DNA of 64,000 nucleotides from Luteolibacter sp. SL250 (lineage in GTDB: Bacteria; Verrucomicrobiota; Verrucomicrobiia; Verrucomicrobiales; Akkermansiaceae): NCBI RefSeq assembly GCF_026625605.1, contig NZ_CP113054.1:124001-188000 (forward strand), given 5' to 3'. Below the pieces are notes generated by a model. That model did no database searches, was not told the DNA's origin, and saw nothing but the letters and a program-made list of their open reading frames with translations. Positions within the stretch are counted from its first letter, which is position 1. Each line of letters opens with the position of its first letter. Positions 16,497 through 25,288 of this stretch are shown here, piece after piece. Position numbers and translations under genes: made by a program.

Positions 16497-17627
16497 ATGT
16501 CCTGCTGCACCCCGAAGCCCGAACCGGAGAAAAGGAGCTGCTGCTCCGCCACTCCGCCGGAACCATCCGCTGCGGATCACTCCTGCCACGATGAAGCACC
16601 CGCCGCGGATGCCGCCGACTGCTGCGCGCCGACGCGGAGGATCGACTGGTTGCTGTGGGGTTCCCTCATCCTGCTGGTGGTGGGGCTGGCCGGGCACTTC
16701 GTGAGCGGCGGCCCGGTGTGGTGGCACAAGTTCTCCCACGCCAGCTTCGAGTTCCTGTCAAAGGCATGGTGGGGCATCCTCGTCGGCATCATCGCCGTGG
16801 GGGTGATCGGCCGCATCCCGCGCGAGATCATCGCCAGCCTGTTGGGGCAGGGCGGGACGCTGACGGGCACCATCCGCGCGGTGTTCGCGGGCACGCTGCT
16901 GGATCTGTGCAACCACGGCGTGCTGATGGTCGCCGCGCAGCTCTACAAGAAAGGCGCATCCACCGGGCAGACCATGGCGTTTCTCATTTCCAGCCCTTGG
17001 AACTCGCTCTCCGTAACGCTGATCCTGGCGGCGATGATCGGCTGGAAGTGGATGCTGGTGTTCATCCTGTTGTCCATGGTCATCGGCGTCATCACCGGCT
17101 GGACCGCCGACCGTCTGGTGAAGGCGGGCAAGCTCCCCGCGAACCCGCACCAGTTCACGCTGCCGGATGACTTCCGGCTGCGGAGTGCGCTGCGTGACGC
17201 AGGGCGCGCGGTGAAGCCCACGCCGTCCAACATCCGCGGCATGGTCGTGGACGGGTTCCGGGAGTCCGCCATGATCCTGCGCTGGATCTTCTTCGGTATC
17301 GTCCTGGCTGGCATCATCCGCGCCTTCGTGCCTGACGACCTGTTCTCCCACTACTTCGGCCCGACGTTGCTGGGACTGTTCCTGACGCTGCTGGCGACGA
17401 CGGTGATCGAGGTCTGCTCGGAAGGCTCCAGCCCCATCGCCGCGGACCTGATGGCGCGCGCCGCCGCACCGGGAAATGCGTTCACGTTCCTGATGGCCGG
17501 TGCCGCCACGGACTACACGGAGATGCTGGTGCTGCGTGAAACGACGAAGTCATGGAAAATCGCGCTCGCCCTGCCGCTCATCGCCACGCCACAGATCCTG
17601 CTCATCGGCTGGTTGCTCAACCAGTGA
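16497..17627 (+). CDS. DUF318/ArsP-type permease with Cys-rich N-terminus
   Basis: 376 aa. The first 42 residues hold four CC pairs (MSCCTPKPE, KRSCCS, ADCCAP) plus a DHSCHDE segment, a probable soft-metal binding tail. The rest is a polytopic permease with the ArsP_1/DUF318 plan: AGTLLDLCNHGVLMVAAQLYKKG, STGQTMAFLISSPWNS, then in the second half EVCSEGSSPIAADLMARA and AGAATDYTEMLVL. Members export organoarsenicals or unknown metals. With a CsoR-type regulator directly upstream, metal or thiol-adduct export is likely, substrate unknown. Confidence 0.82.
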   Translation: MSCCTPKPEPEKRSCCSATPPEPSAADHSCHDEAPAADAADCCAPTRRIDWLLWGSLILLVVGLAGHFVSGGPVWWHKFSHASFEFLSKAWWGILVGIIAVGVIGRIPREIIASLLGQGGTLTGTIRAVFAGTLLDLCNHGVLMVAAQLYKKGASTGQTMAFLISSPWNSLSVTLILAAMIGWKWMLVFILLSMVIGVITGWTADRLVKAGKLPANPHQFTLPDDFRLRSALRDAGRAVKPTPSNIRGMVVDGFRESAMILRWIFFGIVLAGIIRAFVPDDLFSHYFGPTLLGLFLTLLATTVIEVCSEGSSPIAADLMARAAAPGNAFTFLMAGAATDYTEMLVLRETTKSWKIALALPLIATPQILLIGWLLNQ

Positions 17628-17657
17628 GCGGGGGATGCTGGGAGGGGAGCAGGTGGA

Positions 17658-17774
17658 TTGACCACTGATTCCACTGATTTACTGATTTGAAGAGAGAATG
17701 AATGGAGCGCCGATCATCCATTCCGGCTGCGAAGGCCGATTCTGAATCAGTAAATCAGTGCAATCAGTTGTGAT
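17658..17774. repeat. Inverted-repeat element (CACTGATT type)
   Basis: The left arm ACCACTGATTCCACTGATTT starts the element and the right arm ends AATCAGTAAATCAGTGCAATC followed by AGTTGT; the arms are inverted over about 27 bases with a few mismatches. The 60-base middle shows no gene. It lies in the 217-base gap between the convergent permease and DUF1552 genes. Confidence 0.65.
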
Positions 17775-17844
17775 CTCCTCCGACCTCCGGGCAGGCCTCC
17801 CGAAATGAAGGAGACGTGGTCGTGAAATCAGGGGGAAGCCCACC

Positions 17845-19158
17845 TCAGATCCCCACGAGCCTGCCGTTGCCGGAGGAGAAGCTCTCCGCTTCCAGACCCA
17901 TGTGCTGGAGGCAGGAGACGAACAGGTTGGAGAGCGGCGGCGCTTCCTTCTCCGCAAAGGCGAGGTGCTGGCCGTGCTTGAAGCCACCACCCGCCAGGAC
18001 GATGGGCAGGTTGCTGTTGTTGTGGCTGGAAGCGTTGCCAAGGCTGGAGCCGATGACGACGGCGGTCTGGTCGAGCAGGGAGTGCTGTCCCTCGCGGAAC
18101 GCCTTCATCTTGCCGATGAACTCGGCGAAGAGAACGAACTCCTCCCGCTCGATGATGGCGAGCATGTCGATCTTTTCCGGGTCCTTCCCGTGGTGGCTCA
18201 GGTTGTGCCAGCCATCGTCCACGCCCTCCAGCGTGACCACCTCATTGCCGCCTGCGCCGACGAAGGTGATGAGGCGGGTGGAGTCCCTGCTGAGGGCCAG
18301 GAACATGAGGTCATACATCAACCGCATCTTGCCGACGAAGTCCGCGCGGTCCTCGATGTCCTTCGGCTTCGGCGCATCCACCTTCGGCTTCGGCTTGTTC
18401 GTCCACTCTTCGGCGGCGACCATGCGTTTCTCGAAGTCGCGCACGCTGGTGAGGTACTGGTCCAGCGTCTCGTGGTCATCCCGGCCGACCTTGCGCTGGA
18501 CGTTCTTCACGTCGTCCATGACCAGATCCATGACGCTGCGGCCGTCCTGGAGGCGCTTGACCTGTTTTTCCTTTTCCTTCGCGGAGCCTTCCAGGAAGAG
18601 CTTTTCGTAAAGGCGGGAGGGACTGACGTCCGGCGGCACCTTCACCCCGGAGCGGGAGATGGAGAGGCTGTTGCCGCTGGTGGCGGACAGGCTCAGCGAG
18701 GGATAGCGCGTCAGGTGGCCGATGGTTTCCGCCGCATACTGGTCCACGGAGATGGTGTTGCGGAAGCTGGGCGCGGACGGATGCGGCGCACCGGTGAGGA
18801 AGCTGGCCTCCGCCGCGTGCCCGCCGTCGACGTCCGGGTGCATGAGGCCGGAGAGGACGGAAAATTTGTCCCGGTGGTCCTGCAGCGGTTCCAGGTACTT
18901 CGTCGGCTTGTAGTCCGCGCCGGTGGTCTCCGGGAAAAGGAACGGCGTGTGGAACCCGAGCGGCGCGCCGATGGCGACGAAACGCTTCACCCCGTCCGGC
19001 GAGGCGTTCGGAGTCTCCGCCGCCAGCGCACGCGGCAGCAGGCTTTCCAGGAAAGGCAGGGTCATCGCCACGCCGGAAGCACGGAGGAACCGGCGGCGGC
19101 TCATGCCTGCGCCCGGAAGCTCGATGCGGGTGCTGCGGAGGGACGGGGACGGGTTCAT
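17845..19158 (-). CDS. DUF1552 domain secreted protein
   Basis: 437 aa from MNPSPSLRSTRI. A twin-arginine signal MSRRRFLRASGVAMTLPFLE lies 19 residues in. The body follows the DUF1552 (PF07586) plan: FVAIGAPLGFHTPFLFPE, VLSGLMHPDVDGGHAAEASF, LTGAPHP, SVDQYAAETIG, and near the end LLDQTAVVIGSSLGNASSHN and LPIVLAGGGFKHGQHL. Such proteins are abundant in Planctomycetes and Verrucomicrobia, usually next to a DUF1592 cytochrome-containing partner, with unknown function. No such partner is present here. A GTG at 19173 is an alternative start. Confidence 0.85.
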   Translation of the reverse strand: MNPSPSLRSTRIELPGAGMSRRRFLRASGVAMTLPFLESLLPRALAAETPNASPDGVKRFVAIGAPLGFHTPFLFPETTGADYKPTKYLEPLQDHRDKFSVLSGLMHPDVDGGHAAEASFLTGAPHPSAPSFRNTISVDQYAAETIGHLTRYPSLSLSATSGNSLSISRSGVKVPPDVSPSRLYEKLFLEGSAKEKEKQVKRLQDGRSVMDLVMDDVKNVQRKVGRDDHETLDQYLTSVRDFEKRMVAAEEWTNKPKPKVDAPKPKDIEDRADFVGKMRLMYDLMFLALSRDSTRLITFVGAGGNEVVTLEGVDDGWHNLSHHGKDPEKIDMLAIIEREEFVLFAEFIGKMKAFREGQHSLLDQTAVVIGSSLGNASSHNNSNLPIVLAGGGFKHGQHLAFAEKEAPPLSNLFVSCLQHMGLEAESFSSGNGRLVGI

Positions 19159-19231
19159 GGCCCCAGAATACACGCCATTTCCAGCGTACTTTCAAGCCAC
19201 CATGTCCTAGGGTCTAGGTGGGTGACGGGAT

Positions 19232-19351
19232 GGAGCGCGGACTTCAGTCCGCCCCGGGGAATCCAGCCAGCATGCGAAGCCAAGCGGGATGAATCCCGCG
19301 GTCCCAGTAAAACCGACGTTGCGAAGCCAAGCGGACTGAAGTCCGCGCTCC
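19232..19351. repeat. Cluster of three REP palindromes, both subtypes
   Basis: Cores: GCGGACTTCAGTCCGC at 19237-19252, GCGGGATGAATCCCGC at 19284-19299, GCGGACTGAAGTCCGC at 19331-19346. Each of the last two is preceded by TGCGAAGCCAA. The presence of the GCGGGAT subtype between two GCGGACT copies shows the two subtypes share flanks and probably one origin. The cluster ends within a few bases of the stop of the ABC ATPase gene. Confidence 0.85.
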
Positions 19352-19353
19352 GT

Positions 19354-20169
<816 letters not shown>

Positions 20170-20266
20170 GGGTAACGAAAGGGCCAGCGGTAAAGTCGCG
20201 GCCGCGCGGGCGGCTGCCTCCGAAAGGCTTGCCGCCGCGTTTCCACCCGCTACCTTCCCCTCCGCC

Positions 20267-21100
20267 ATGAAAGTGCCCCTCCCCGGCCTGACCACCGCCC
20301 TCGCCCTCCTCTCCTGGGCCACCGCACCGGCGGCGGTTGTCACCTGGGCGGGAACCGCCACCGGCATCGATGGGAATGACAATGACGAGGTGGACTCCTG
20401 GCGGACCATCGCCGTCGCGAAGACCTACGACACGGATGGCGACAACGTCTACGGCACCGCGGGATACGTGTTCTACGGAGCGGACTCCGCCACCAACGGC
20501 AACGGCGGCGCGGTCGTCACGGTCGATCCCCTCGCCTACAACGCCAGTGCCACCCGCAGGACCCATCTTTCCGTCCCTTCCTATCTTTCGCTCACCTCCA
20601 CGGGGCAGAACCGCATCGCCTCCAGCTACGGCTACCGCCTGATGGATGACCCCACGCAGCCGCCATCCGCCAGCGTGGCGAACGTGGAAAGCGGCGGCGC
20701 CCTCCGCCAGAGCGTGACGCTCGGCACGGAGGTTGGCATGATCAACTTCACCGTCACCTCCGCTATTCCGGCGGGCGGCCTGCGGATCGGCGTCATCATC
20801 TCCAACCTCGACGCCGCGGCGGGCACCCTGCGCTTCACCCAGACCACCGGCGGCGCGGCCACCTCCACCGCCAACCTCGCGTTCTCCGGCTCCAGCATCC
20901 CCAGCATCGTGTTCTTCGATGTCACGGAGGCCACCACCGGGGATGTGTTCAGCCTCTTCCTGACGAAGTCCAGCCCGGGAAACAGCAACACCAGCGTGGC
21001 CTACGGAGGACTCACCTTCGACGTCATCCCGGAACCCGGCTCCGCCATGCTGGGCCTCCTGGCCGCCGCCACCCTCGGCCTGCGCCGCCGACGCCACTGA
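20267..21100 (+). CDS. PEP-CTERM sorting domain protein
   Basis: 277 aa from MKVPLPGLTTALALLSWATA, a signal peptide. The body is Thr/Ser/Gly-rich and beta-like (TATGIDGNDNDEVDSW, GGLRIGVIISNLDAAAGTL). It ends IPEPGSAMLGLLAAATLGLR then RRRH, the exosortase signal. It is divergent from the ABC ATPase gene, with 97 bases between starts, and is followed in the same direction by another PEP-CTERM gene 44 bases away. Role unknown. Confidence 0.85.
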   Translation: MKVPLPGLTTALALLSWATAPAAVVTWAGTATGIDGNDNDEVDSWRTIAVAKTYDTDGDNVYGTAGYVFYGADSATNGNGGAVVTVDPLAYNASATRRTHLSVPSYLSLTSTGQNRIASSYGYRLMDDPTQPPSASVANVESGGALRQSVTLGTEVGMINFTVTSAIPAGGLRIGVIISNLDAAAGTLRFTQTTGGAATSTANLAFSGSSIPSIVFFDVTEATTGDVFSLFLTKSSPGNSNTSVAYGGLTFDVIPEPGSAMLGLLAAATLGLRRRRH

Positions 21101-21144
21101 CTTTTCGGCTGGAGTCCCGCGATCCGTGGGATATCCTTCCCCGA

Positions 21145-21930
21145 ATGAACCCATTCCTCCCCCTTGTCGGTTCGGCGGCCGTCCTTCTGGCCGGTCCACT
21201 TTCCGCCGCCACCCTCGCCGTGGCCTTTGGTGGAAATTACGTGACGAATGCCAACGGCAGCCAGACGCTCCAGGAAGGCGGCTTCACCCCCGGTGGTGAT
21301 CCCCTCCAGATCAGCCCGGCGGCCAACTACACCGGCCCCGTCATCCACGGGCGCATGCAAGTCTTTTCCGGCACCTCAGGCAACGCGAACTACCGCATCC
21401 TGAACAACGGCGACTTGGACCGCATCGAGCTGAAAACGTCCGACGCCGTCAACAACACCGGCTTCCTGATCCTGTTCCGGCAGGAAAATTTCCTCAACGG
21501 CCTGAACACCGGCAACGTCGGCTTTGACTCCACCTCATCCCTCCGCCTGAACAACGTCATCTACGCCAACCAGACGGCGGACAGCGGCCGCATCGTGCTC
21601 CGCCAGGGCACCACCTACTACATCTCCGAAAGGGTCTACACCGCACTGGGCGACGTCACCACGCCGAACCTCACCACCCTCAGCTACTTCGCCTACGACC
21701 CGGCGACCACCATCGACCCCAACAGCCCCACCACCGCCGTCTCCATCGTCAGCGGCGGCATGATCCAGAACGTGACAGAGGTGGGCTTTTACTTCGAGGC
21801 CCAGAACTCCGCCAACGCCATCCGCATCCAGGACATCGCCATCAACATGGTCGCCATCCCGGAACCCACCGCCGCCGCCTTGCTGGCCCTCGCCGCGCCG
21901 CTCTGCCTGCGGAGACGAAGGAGGCGGTGA
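21145..21930 (+). CDS. PEP-CTERM sorting domain protein
   Basis: 261 aa. Signal MNPFLPLVGSAAVLLAGPLS. Beta-rich body with NANGSQTLQEGGFTPGG and GRIVLRQGTTYYISERVYT, a lectin-like pattern but not a family I can name. The C-terminus VAIPEPTAAALLALAAPLCL plus RRRRRR is the PEP-CTERM signal. The stop codon opens directly into short ACATCGAAC repeats. Confidence 0.82.
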   Translation: MNPFLPLVGSAAVLLAGPLSAATLAVAFGGNYVTNANGSQTLQEGGFTPGGDPLQISPAANYTGPVIHGRMQVFSGTSGNANYRILNNGDLDRIELKTSDAVNNTGFLILFRQENFLNGLNTGNVGFDSTSSLRLNNVIYANQTADSGRIVLRQGTTYYISERVYTALGDVTTPNLTTLSYFAYDPATTIDPNSPTTAVSIVSGGMIQNVTEVGFYFEAQNSANAIRIQDIAINMVAIPEPTAAALLALAAPLCLRRRRRR

Positions 21931-21964
21931 ACATCGAACATCGAACGCCCAACATCGAACGTTG
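21929..21964. repeat. Short ACATCGAAC direct repeats
   Basis: AACATCGAACATCGAACGCC is followed by AACATCGAACGTTGGAATG. These tandem ACATCGAAC units directly follow the stop of the PEP-CTERM gene. Strings of this type recur in intergenic DNA of this phylum; no function is known to me. Confidence 0.6.
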
Positions 21965-21997
21965 GAATGAAGAGAAGGCGGGTGGAAATGCCACCGT

Positions 21998-22163
21998 CGC
22001 GGCAGCGTCATGGAGTGCGGCGGCCCTCCGCCGCTTTGAGGTGGAGACCGCTACCAGGAAAATGATGCGGCCACGGGAGTGCGGACGGAGTCTTTGTATC
22101 GGCGGAAATCCCACCCACGATTGATAGCGGCAGAGACTGCCGCACTCCATGACGCTGCCGCGC
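21998..22163. repeat. Interspersed inverted-repeat element, family 1, copy C
   Basis: 166 bases. In this copy both ends are alike: CGCGGCAGCGTCATGGAGTG at the left and its complement CACTCCATGACGCTGCCGCG at the right, so it has perfect terminal inverted repeats of 24 bases. The middle differs from copies A, B and D except for GATAGCGGCAGAGACTGCC. It may be a recombinant or ancestral form. Confidence 0.8.
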
Positions 22164-22358
22164 GGACGGAGGATCGAGCGTGCTTAGCGGGGTAGCGAAC
22201 CTCGTGAGAGATTCGGCAGGGCGTCGATCCCCTCGCAAACCAAGCTCCGGTTTTCCATGGACTTCCCCCCAGCCGGAGGTTTCACGACTTCCGCTACATT
22301 GCCCAGACCCACAAACCTCTTTCCCCGCACCCGGCGGGCTGATAGGTGGGAGGGAACC
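22164..22358. other. Gap with no gene recognised
   Basis: The 195 bases between the family 1 element and the next gene include AGCGGGGTAGCGAACC, which resembles one end of the family 2 element, and a GGGAGGGAA ribosome binding site at 22351-22356. No gene is seen. Confidence 0.4.
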
Positions 22359-23630
22359 GTGTTTCCCGTGAAGACGTCCGTCCTGTTCCCCGCATGCCTG
22401 GCCATCGGCTTGGTGGGCGGATGGCTGTCCGTACGCGGCGGCGCGCAGGCGGATGACCCGCGCAGCCAACAGGCCGCGGAAAAGCGGAAGGTGGACCGGG
22501 TCAGGCCGGACAGGCCGCAGCGGGCGGACGGCGAGATCCGCGACATGGACGCGTTCATCGCCGCGCTGCTGGAGCGTGCGGAAAAGGCGGCGGCGGACGG
22601 CTCCGTGGAGCACCGGGCCATGTCGGACTGGACGGATGCGGAGGTGCTCGCCGTGCTGGATGCGACGACGGATGACCTGGACTCCCTGCTGGCTGGCGGC
22701 GGCGGCCTGCGCGGAGAAATTTTCCGGGAATACCTGCGGCGGGACTTCGATGCCGGGCTGGCGTGGTTCAGCACCCAGGACAACCGCTGGCAGCCGCAGC
22801 TTTCGTGGTATCTGGCGGAACGCTGGCCGGACGGACGCGGGGAGGACCTGCTGCGTTTCCTGAACAAGCATCCGGACATCACCAGCCGACGCGACACGAA
22901 GGCGATCCTCACGAAGCATATCTCAGCCGCCGCCGCCGGAGGCGTGGGACCATTCCGCGCGACCCTGGAGCGGCTGGGGCAGGAAGGGCTGCTGGACCAT
23001 TTCATGAGGGCCGGATTCACCCCGCCGGAGGGGTTCTCCTTCGCGGAGTTTCTCGGCGGACCGCCCATCACCGGACTGCCACTCTACTTCCGGGATGAGA
23101 TGATGCGATCATGGTTCAAGGCGGACCGGGACGCCGCGTTCGCATGGACGCTGGAGCAAAACGGAGCCGCCGGGCTGATGGTCACGCTGAGCCCCACGCA
23201 GGACGTCAACCGGGAAACGGCGCGCTGGCTGGGATCGAAGATGGACGGTCTCTCGACGGAGCAGCGGGCGGCCTTTCTGGATGCCTTCGAGAACAAGACC
23301 CACCGCATCACGGTCACCGACCGGTTGACCCTGATGGACGGCGCGGATGATCCACAGGTGCGGGAGGAAATCCGCACACGCATCGCGCAGGGCATGTTCA
23401 CCGGCAGGCTGTCGGAGGGCTTGGGACCGGTGGAGGACATCGCGGAGCCGGAGGAGCGGCTGCGCTTTCTGGAGACCCTGGAACAAAGCCCACGGACGCT
23501 GCGGACGCACGCCAGGGGATTCAAAGCCGCCGACCGGGAGACTCTGCGCGGAAAGCTGCGCGACTGGGGTGCCGGGCCCGCACGGGTGGAAGCCATCATC
23601 ACCCATCTCCAGACCCGCGACGCGCCATGA
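22359..23630 (+). CDS. Exported helical protein, family not recognised
   Basis: 423 aa with a GTG start behind GGGAGGGAA; earlier in-frame ATG at 22257 has no such site. MFPVKTSVLFPACLAIGLVGG is a signal or anchor. The body is almost all helix and reads as degenerate repeats of about 35-40 residues (IAALLERAEKAAADG, EYLRRDFDAGLAWFSTQ, MRSWFKADRDAAFAWTLEQ, TARWLGSKMDGLSTEQRAAFLDA). An alpha-solenoid is likely. It overlaps the next gene by ATGA, and the two products are similar in build. Function unknown. Confidence 0.65.
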   Translation: MFPVKTSVLFPACLAIGLVGGWLSVRGGAQADDPRSQQAAEKRKVDRVRPDRPQRADGEIRDMDAFIAALLERAEKAAADGSVEHRAMSDWTDAEVLAVLDATTDDLDSLLAGGGGLRGEIFREYLRRDFDAGLAWFSTQDNRWQPQLSWYLAERWPDGRGEDLLRFLNKHPDITSRRDTKAILTKHISAAAAGGVGPFRATLERLGQEGLLDHFMRAGFTPPEGFSFAEFLGGPPITGLPLYFRDEMMRSWFKADRDAAFAWTLEQNGAAGLMVTLSPTQDVNRETARWLGSKMDGLSTEQRAAFLDAFENKTHRITVTDRLTLMDGADDPQVREEIRTRIAQGMFTGRLSEGLGPVEDIAEPEERLRFLETLEQSPRTLRTHARGFKAADRETLRGKLRDWGAGPARVEAIITHLQTRDAP

Positions 23631-24904
23631 AGCCCATCCTGAAATCCGCCGCCGCCATCGCCCTGCTGGCCGCCGGGGTGCTGGCCGGGCGTTCCCTCAA
23701 CACCGACACCGCCTCCGGGCCTGTGGGAAAAGCCCCGCCGCCGCGTGAATCCCGCAACTCCGGCACCGGCACGTCCCACCAGCAGGCCGCCGCGAATGAC
23801 GTGGAGCAACTGCGCCAGCGGCTCGCCCAAGCCCGGCGTGACCCCGGAGGACACGCCGGGGAGCTGGCCCGGCTGGGTGTGCCCGCGTTGAAGGAACTCG
23901 CCATGAGGGCGGAGGAGGAGGTGCGGTCCGCATCGCAGGCGGGCGGTTCCCCTGACACCCGGCGGGACCTGCTTGTTTCCGTCATCGGGGAACTGCACGA
24001 CCGTCTGGGAAACGGCGTGCTGGAGTGGGCCGCGTCCCTGGAGGAAGGACCGGGCAGGCAGGTCATTTTTGAAAAGGCCCTGCTCCTCGCCGTGCGGACT
24101 GACCCCGCCACCGCCGGTCCATGGTTGAAGGATTTCCGCCGCGACTATCCCGACCAGCGGACGGACATGATTTCCCAGGCCGCCGTCACCGGGGCCATCA
24201 GCCGCAGCGCCGGGGAGTTCCTCCAAGTCATCCAGGACATCGCGTCCGTGGAGGACCTGGGGTATTCCGACGTGCTCCGGACCGGCTACGCCGATGATTT
24301 CGACTTCGCCGCCGCCGCGAAAGGGTTGCCCGGTTCCAGGCACCTGTTCTGCCTGCTGATACAATGGGCTGGCAGGGATCCGGATGAACTATGGGCCGCC
24401 TTGAAATCGGCGGAGGATCTCGGCGATAAAAGCAAACGGTCGAACGCGCTTTCCGCCGTCGCTCTTGGTGCGGTCTCCAAGCTGGGCGAAAGCGCCGGCG
24501 CGGAATGGACCGTCAGCCGCTTGCAGGAACTGCCCGAGAACGAAAGGGCGAAGGTCGCGGAAAGCCTCGCCTACAGCACCCGGGACCGTGACACCATCAT
24601 CGCCACCCTCGGCAAGCTGGAAGGCAGCGCCAGAACCGGATTTCTGTCCGCCTTCAACTACAGCGATGTCGGCGAGGACACCCGGCTGGACGTCATGGCC
24701 TCCCTGCCGAGGGAGGATCTGGTCGGCATGGTGGGACAACAGCGGGCCGCCAGCCGCATGAACGCGAACTCCCACATGGGCCAGGCATGGATGGACGACG
24801 CCCGCACCCGCAGCGAAGCCCGCTTCACCAAGATGAACCACCGCTTCGCCTTCACCCCGGAGGAGCTTTCCCGCATCGAGAGTGCGGAGCTGCCGGAGGA
24901 GTGA
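23627..24904 (+). CDS. Exported helical protein, second of a coupled pair
   Basis: 425 aa, translationally coupled to the previous gene. Signal-like MKPILKSAAAIALLAAGVLAG. Helical repeats such as GVLEWAASLEEGPGRQVIFE, DPATAGPWLKDFRRDYPDQR, DPDELWAALKSAEDLGDKS and AGAEWTVSRLQELPENERAK have spacing like that of the upstream protein (a W in each unit). Probably an envelope protein working with its neighbour. No family or catalytic motif was recognised. Confidence 0.65.
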   Translation: MKPILKSAAAIALLAAGVLAGRSLNTDTASGPVGKAPPPRESRNSGTGTSHQQAAANDVEQLRQRLAQARRDPGGHAGELARLGVPALKELAMRAEEEVRSASQAGGSPDTRRDLLVSVIGELHDRLGNGVLEWAASLEEGPGRQVIFEKALLLAVRTDPATAGPWLKDFRRDYPDQRTDMISQAAVTGAISRSAGEFLQVIQDIASVEDLGYSDVLRTGYADDFDFAAAAKGLPGSRHLFCLLIQWAGRDPDELWAALKSAEDLGDKSKRSNALSAVALGAVSKLGESAGAEWTVSRLQELPENERAKVAESLAYSTRDRDTIIATLGKLEGSARTGFLSAFNYSDVGEDTRLDVMASLPREDLVGMVGQQRAASRMNANSHMGQAWMDDARTRSEARFTKMNHRFAFTPEELSRIESAELPEE

Positions 24905-24921
24905 GCCGTATTTGACCCACT

Positions 24922-25020
24922 GGGACCGCGGAATCCAGAGCGAGTGGCAACGAGCTTCCTTTGGCGCGAAGCGAAACCGGATGGCCGTAGGCAATTCATC
25001 CCGCCCCGGAGAATCGGGCC
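24922..25020. repeat. Degenerate REP pair
   Basis: TGGGACCGCGGAATCC at the left and ATTCATCCCGCCCCGGAGAA at the right resemble the two halves of the GCGGGAT/GCGGAAT REP subtype, but the palindromes are broken. It lies just after the stop of the second helical protein gene. Confidence 0.5.
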
Positions 25021-25170
25021 GCGGGGAAGCGGCATGGCTGCGCCATGACGGTTGGGGGAATCCACCCGTTCTCGACGGCACCGCATGGGAAAGATGCCGT
25101 CCATGGTGGACCGGAGCCGGAGGGCCGCACCCGTCCACCCCGCCGTGATGGCGCAGCCATCCCGCTACCC
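25021..25170. repeat. Inverted-repeat element, family 2, copy b
   Basis: 150 bases. Left end GCGGCATGGCTGCGCCATGA, right end GATGGCGCAGCCATCCCGCT; the interior has CGCATGGGAAAGATGCCGTC and CACCCGTCCACCC, shared with copy c. No gene. It separates the helical pair from the type II secretion genes. Confidence 0.8.
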
Positions 25171-25177
25171 TCACGAA

Positions 25178-25205
25178 GCCAAGCGGGATGAATCCCGCGG
25201 TCCCA
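25178..25205. repeat. Single REP (GCGGGAT subtype)
   Basis: Core GCGGGATGAATCCCGC at 25183-25198, preceded by GAAGCCAA and followed by GGTCCCA as elsewhere. Confidence 0.75.
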
Positions 25206-25288
25206 GTTCCAGGGAACCGACCCTCCCCCCACATTCCACCGACAAGGTTGCATCCCGGCGGCGTTTCAGGTGAGACTGCATCCACCGC

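Noticed and set aside
19232-19351. CRISPR-like spacing of the three REP cores
   Set aside because: The repeats alternate in orientation, are palindromic and differ in the core; no leader or cas genes.
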